Shown: piece after piece, positions 13,481 through 16,939 of the stretch
Layout of the letters: the number at the start of each line of letters is the position of its first letter
Position numbering within the stretch: position 1 is the stretch's first letter
Assembly: GCA_029880025.1 (NCBI GenBank)
Contig: JAOUPE010000012.1
Location: forward strand, 1 to 16,939
DNA length: 16,939 nt
Reading direction: 5' to 3'
From: Caldifarciminota bacterium
GTDB lineage: Bacteria; Hydrothermota; Tepidihabitantia; Tepidihabitantales; JAOUPE01
The notes under the pieces: generated by a model
What the model was told of the DNA's origin: nothing
The model's database searches: none
Seen by the model: the letters and a program-made list of their open reading frames with translations, nothing else
Made by a program: the position numbers and the translations under genes

Positions 13481-15166
13481 TTAACTGGTGGATTTTTCGT
13501 TTTTGGAGGTAGATGGTTCTTCTTCCTTTGCTTCTTCGGCTATTGCCGCTTCTTCTTCCAGAACTTCGCGCAATTTTTTAATTGCTCTTTTAGCCGCGCG
13601 CTTAACCTCTGGGCTTTCGCGACTCCAGGGCCAGGGTAAAACGATACGTTTCAGATATTCTAAGAATCCGGTTTGCCGTAAGTTTGCCAGGGATTCGATC
13701 GCGGCTGCTCTGACCGGAGCATCGGTATCTTCCAATGCCTTGAGCAGACCATCAACTGCACTGGGGTCACTGATTTTTCCTAAGGCAATAGCCGCTGCCC
13801 TCTTGACCATCGTAATTTCGTCATTAAGACATTTGACCAAATCAGGCACGGTTTGTTCATCTCTTAACTTACCCAATGATTCAGCCGCAGTAGCTCGGAC
13901 CAAGTAATTTTCGTCGCTAAGATGTTCTGCCAGAGGCTTAACCGCATCGATATCGGTAACTTTTCCTAATGCTTCCGCCGCCGCCGCCCTTACCCAAGCA
14001 ACCTCATCATTAAGAGTTTGAATCAAAGGTTCGACAATTCGAAAGTCACCAATCTTACCTAAGATGTTAGCAACGATTGCACGAACTTCGGCTCTTTTAT
14101 CATGCAAAGCCGCGATTAGTTTTTCAATCGCTAAATCACCCATCCTCAATACAGCCTTGCTGGCTGCTGCCGAAATCTTTGGGTCCTCATTACCAAGAGC
14201 ACGAATTAAAGATTCAATCGTTTTCTCCTCTTTAATTTTGCCCAGGGCATTTATCGCCGCAATCTGGACGCTCTCGATTTCATCGGCTAATAAGTCGGTT
14301 AAGGGTTCGACCGCGCGTGTATCACCAATATTACCTAAAATTTCGGCAACGGTGGCTCTTACTACTGGATTTTGATGACCAAGCAAACTGATGAGGGGAG
14401 CAACCGCAACCGAACCTTCGGCAAGCAGGGCATCGATTGCCGCGAAGCGAGTATTTAGGTCTTCGCTGCTCAAAGAATCTATATAAGGTTCAATCGCTAT
14501 TGTCCCAATCTGTTTTAAGGCCTCGATTGCACTCATTCGAACTGATTGGTCAGGGTCTTCTAATGATTTCATAATCAAATCATCGACTGGTTTGCGGTCA
14601 CTGATTTTACCCAAGGCTTCCGCTGCCGCCGCCCTGACCCAGTGAACCGGGTCATCAAGTTTGGTGATCAATTCATCGACTGCGGTGCGTGCCTTAAAAT
14701 TACCCAGAGCGGTTGCCGCAATTGCTCTAACCCAAGAGTTTTCGTCTTCAAGAATTGCCAGAATCGGGTCGACTGCACGGTGGTGACCGATTCTACCCAA
14801 GGCTTCAATTGCTGCCGAACGTACCAATGGGTCATCATCTTGTAACTGCTGGATTAAATGGTCAACCGCTTGTTCATTGTTAATCTGTCCCAAGATTTCA
14901 CATACGCTGCGCTTCAAAAGTTTATCCGCATTATTTAAACTTTGAATCAGAGGTTGTAATGCTATTTCCCTGATGCTGAGCAAAGCTTGGGTTGCAGCCG
15001 AACGAATTCGGGCATCCTGGTCGGTTAAAGCTAAAATTAAAGCTTGAGTCGCCTCAACTCCACCGATTTCTTGCAAAGACTTAACTGCCTTTTCCCTAAT
15101 GGCAGATTCGGGTCTTCTCAAATCGGCAATAAATTTATTGAGTTCATTGCTGCCACCTCCGTGCAT
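13481..15166 (-). CDS. HEAT-repeat (PBS lyase-type) protein
   Basis: The 561-residue product is built almost wholly of HEAT/PBS-lyase repeats. About 16 units of 29-32 residues run from residue 8 to about 500, each of the form AV-x-x-LI-x-x-L-x-D-x-x-x-x-VR-x-x-A-x-x-ALGKIGD. The best-kept units contain WVRAAAAEALGK. Such solenoids bind other proteins, or join bilin-lyase-like and adaptor systems; no catalytic residues are visible. A linker with WPWSRESPEVKRAAKRAIKK follows, then an acidic EEEAAIAEEAKEEE and Ser/Lys tail. There is no signal peptide or membrane segment, so it is probably cytoplasmic. The ATG at 15166 is at the predicted transcription start of a strong promoter. A GGAGGT lies inside the first codons but precedes only an out-of-frame ATG. 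Partner unknown. Confidence 0.9.
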   Translation of the reverse strand: MHGGGSNELNKFIADLRRPESAIREKAVKSLQEIGGVEATQALILALTDQDARIRSAATQALLSIREIALQPLIQSLNNADKLLKRSVCEILGQINNEQAVDHLIQQLQDDDPLVRSAAIEALGRIGHHRAVDPILAILEDENSWVRAIAATALGNFKARTAVDELITKLDDPVHWVRAAAAEALGKISDRKPVDDLIMKSLEDPDQSVRMSAIEALKQIGTIAIEPYIDSLSSEDLNTRFAAIDALLAEGSVAVAPLISLLGHQNPVVRATVAEILGNIGDTRAVEPLTDLLADEIESVQIAAINALGKIKEEKTIESLIRALGNEDPKISAAASKAVLRMGDLAIEKLIAALHDKRAEVRAIVANILGKIGDFRIVEPLIQTLNDEVAWVRAAAAEALGKVTDIDAVKPLAEHLSDENYLVRATAAESLGKLRDEQTVPDLVKCLNDEITMVKRAAAIALGKISDPSAVDGLLKALEDTDAPVRAAAIESLANLRQTGFLEYLKRIVLPWPWSRESPEVKRAAKRAIKKLREVLEEEAAIAEEAKEEEPSTSKNEKSTS

Positions 15167-15172
15167 AGTCTA

Positions 15173-15201
15173 AGTTTAAAGTATTTAAGTCTTTTTGTCA
15201 A
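15173..15201 (-). promoter_or_regulatory. Strong promoter of the HEAT-repeat gene, leaderless type
   Basis: On the minus strand: perfect TTGACA (15201-15196), 17-bp spacer, TAAACT (15178-15173). Seven bases past the -10 is the A of the ATG at 15166, so transcription and translation starts should coincide. The -10 is identical to that proposed for acpP. Confidence 0.6.
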
Positions 15202-15362
15202 GAATAAATATGGACTTTTTAACTCTCAAAACTTTTTTAGGCGAATGAAATATAATACCACTTTACAAGTTTAGTGAATTTAGAAATAAGAGATTTACCT
15301 TATGCTATAAACTTAGGCTATAATATAAACCAGATAATTCTATATTCCCGTTATAAAACACC

Positions 15363-16043
15363 CTATTTCTTAGGTGGTTTTGCTTCTTGCTTCTTTGCTG
15401 GGAGAGATTCTTCGGGTACTGGTGCTTTTTGTGGTGCAGGTTTTTCTTCAATCATAAAGGTGCCGGCAAAGCGCCGTTCTTGCTTACCTTTGGGTGCTAC
15501 GACTTTAGACATACCCAGCATAAAATCATAAGTCTTTCCATGTTCGAGCTTGGTTACCACCATGCCACTTTCCGCTGGAAAATTAAGGGGATAGATGAAT
15601 TCGAATGATACCGTGTCCTCTTCTTCGTCAATATCCCAGTCAATGATTCGGTCTTCCTTAATAATTTTATAGCCTTCCTTAGTACCAAGGTAATTTTCAA
15701 CCTCAACGCTATCTTCAGTTATTGTGGCAATTAACAGATTCGCACCTTCCTTATTTTTACTACCAAAGCCGATAGATAACCAGGCACACGATGGTGCCTT
15801 TAAACCCACATACATTAGAGAATCATCACAACCCCAATAAACCGTAATTAAAGTCGGTTCGTTAAAAAAAGATTCTTGATATTCTTCAGGTTCGATTGTA
15901 GCGTCAATATCCACCAGTTCTTCCATCTCAAAGTCATAAGGCATTAACAGGGTATCTTCGGCTCGAGCCGGTAAAAATAGGAAACTCGAAAGTAATCCCA
16001 GTGCCGAGAGGAAAATAAAAGGCATCTGTTTCATTTTAAACAT
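15363..16043 (-). CDS. Secreted DOMON-like domain protein
   Basis: The 226-residue product starts with a signal peptide (MFKMKQMPF, then a hydrophobic LSALGLLSSFLFL, with likely cleavage after ARA near residue 28). The mature part resembles a DOMON domain, a beta-sandwich that binds heme or sugar: DDSLMYVGLKAP, SCAWLSIGFGSKNKEGANLLIA, then DTVSFEFIYPL and a final KTYDFMLGMSK region. It ends in a Pro/Lys-rich tail (KPAPQKAPVPEE). The start is chosen from AAAGGAGGC at 16055-16047: two adjacent ATGs follow, at 16046 and 16043, and only the second has workable spacing. The frame is open upstream to 16124. It lies 196 nt downstream of the lipoprotein gene on the same strand, so they may be co-transcribed. 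Heme binding is inference only. Confidence 0.75.
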   Translation of the reverse strand: MFKMKQMPFIFLSALGLLSSFLFLPARAEDTLLMPYDFEMEELVDIDATIEPEEYQESFFNEPTLITVYWGCDDSLMYVGLKAPSCAWLSIGFGSKNKEGANLLIATITEDSVEVENYLGTKEGYKIIKEDRIIDWDIDEEEDTVSFEFIYPLNFPAESGMVVTKLEHGKTYDFMLGMSKVVAPKGKQERRFAGTFMIEEKPAPQKAPVPEESLPAKKQEAKPPKK

Positions 16044-16239
16044 CATGCCTCCTTTCTCTTTAGGTTTATAATCAATATGCTTGTGTCGGTTAGGCAAATT
16101 AATAAACACGTAATAAGTGTGCATTAAATTTTGCTTGTGTCAAGATTTATGTTTGTGATTTAATCCTGAATAAAATTTATGATTAATCTCAAATATTCTA
16201 TTCTACTCTCGACGGATTGGAAATTAAATGGCGACCGAT

Positions 16240-16797
16240 TTAGATTTTAATATTAACAACGACTCGAGTTTTATGATAAGAATCAAAATTGTCGGCACCA
16301 TTTTGACCATAAGCAAGGATTATATTATAGGAATTCCCGACAATTAAAGGTCGGTCTCTTGAATCCCCGGAATCGAGTGGAATCTTAAAGTTGATTTCGG
16401 TGTTATCTTGAGTTTCATTACCAGCTATTTCTGTTACATCATCAGTTCCATCAGCACTCACGTCTGATGCATGAGTAGTTGGTCCTGAACCATACTCATC
16501 TCTCACATAAGCAGTATCATTATGGACATAACCAATGATAATATTGGCATCTTTCATTCCTTGGGTTGGGTCGAATCCGACTGCTACCCAGCCGGTAGTT
16601 GGGGCAATTACTTTCACCGATAAAAGCACTGAATCCGGCTTCCACTGTAATGTGATGCCTTCGGTTGTTATTGTTCGCAGTGTATCAGCATTATTACCAT
16701 TACCTTGTTCCTGTTCTTTTGTATTACAATTACTGAACCAAATAAAACTAAAGCCAATTATAATAATTGAAAATATTTTTAACCATTTCATTTTCAT
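16240..16797 (-). CDS. DOMON-domain lipoprotein
   Basis: The 185-residue product begins with a basic and hydrophobic signal (KWLKIFSIIIIGFSFIWF) ending FSNC, a plausible lipobox though it lacks the usual Leu at -3, then a charged low-complexity linker (TKEQEQGNGNN). The rest is a DOMON domain: LQWKPDSVLLSVKVIAP, TTGWVAVGFDPTQGMKDANI and HNDTAYVRDEYGSG, then EINFKIPLDSGD and the C-terminal strand YNIILAYGQNG. The Met in QGMKDANI is where cytochrome-type DOMON domains carry a heme ligand; a candidate His partner is visible at THASD or SYHK. A purine-rich AAGGGAG (16807-16801) precedes ATG 16797 by 3 nt and ATG 16791 by 9 nt, so the start may be two codons later. Probably surface or periplasmic and possibly redox-active. 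Confidence 0.78.
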   Translation of the reverse strand: MKMKWLKIFSIIIIGFSFIWFSNCNTKEQEQGNGNNADTLRTITTEGITLQWKPDSVLLSVKVIAPTTGWVAVGFDPTQGMKDANIIIGYVHNDTAYVRDEYGSGPTTHASDVSADGTDDVTEIAGNETQDNTEINFKIPLDSGDSRDRPLIVGNSYNIILAYGQNGADNFDSYHKTRVVVNIKI

Positions 16798-16813
16798 TGT
16801 CTCCCTTCTAAAC

Positions 16814-16913
16814 TTTAAAAACTGAGAAACCGGTGAATTTTAAAACTGAGAAATAGGTCGTTGGTATGAGTTCCAAGCATTAAGCGCCTTGTTCCGATTT
16901 CTGAGTTATTTCC
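16814..16913. repeat. ACTGAGAAA repeats upstream of the DOMON lipoprotein
   Basis: ACTGAGAAA occurs at 16821-16829 and 16845-16853, 24 bp apart, each preceded by TTTAAAA or TTTTAAAA and followed within a few bases by GGT. An inverted near-copy (TTTCTGAGTT, the complement of AACTCAGAAA, with one mismatch) lies near 16898-16907. These sit just upstream of the minus-strand lipoprotein gene, where operator sites would be expected. The window ends soon after. Confidence 0.4.
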
Positions 16914-16939
16914 AATAAAGAGCATGAAATGATGACCGT

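Noticed and set aside
13488..14375. Plus-strand frames opposite the HEAT gene with Ala/Ser-rich products
   Set aside because: They are antisense shadows of the repetitive, GC-richer HEAT coding sequence, with no ribosome-binding sites or family motifs.
16060..16143. Promoter for the secreted DOMON gene from the TTGACA at 16143-16138
   Set aside because: No acceptable -10 hexamer lies 15-19 bp downstream; the gene may instead be read from the upstream lipoprotein transcript.

Overview
The window looks like a chromosomal segment of a moderately AT-rich bacterium from an uncultured lineage with FCB-type features, such as candidate division WOR-3/Stahlbacteria. This assignment is inference. It rests on an FG-GAP repeat protein carrying a type IX secretion-like C-terminal sorting domain, on DOMON and HEAT-repeat proteins, on divergent versions of housekeeping proteins, and on a mix of leaderless-looking and Shine-Dalgarno-led genes. 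No phage, transposase, tRNA, rRNA or CRISPR array was seen.

Layout. Positions 1-659 hold no supportable gene, but contain a perfectly phased 12-bp minisatellite (162-341), a 25-bp direct repeat pair and a small dispersed-repeat remnant. A minus-strand FG-GAP (integrin alpha-like) exported protein follows (833-2362). Its sorting domain has been thrown out of frame and is still readable at 660-869. Plus-strand topA (2498-4588) ends in three near-identical zinc ribbons. A small PPC/DUF296 protein (4815-5234) comes next, then a 428-bp non-coding stretch rich in inverted repeats.

The core is a compact plus-strand operon from 5663 to 13191: acpP, fabF, coaE, an orotate phosphoribosyltransferase-like gene with an unknown N-terminal extension, smc and ftsY. 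Gaps or overlaps are 16, 20, -4, 8 and -17 nt. It joins fatty-acid synthesis and CoA supply (acyl carrier, condensing enzyme, last step of CoA synthesis) to chromosome organisation (SMC) and membrane-protein targeting (FtsY). Directly after ftsY, overlapping its stop codon, lies a decayed DUF523 (YbbK-like) gene with several lesions.

The right end is on the minus strand: a 16-unit HEAT-repeat protein with a strong leaderless-type promoter, then two DOMON-domain exported proteins, one probably a lipoprotein, likely made from one transcript.

The least ordinary items are the frameshifted sorting domain, the DUF523 relic, the phosphoribosyltransferase in the smc operon, the LSDGE signature in SMC, the palindrome over the acpP promoter, and promoter positions implying leaderless mRNAs. 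No clearly new biological system was identified.
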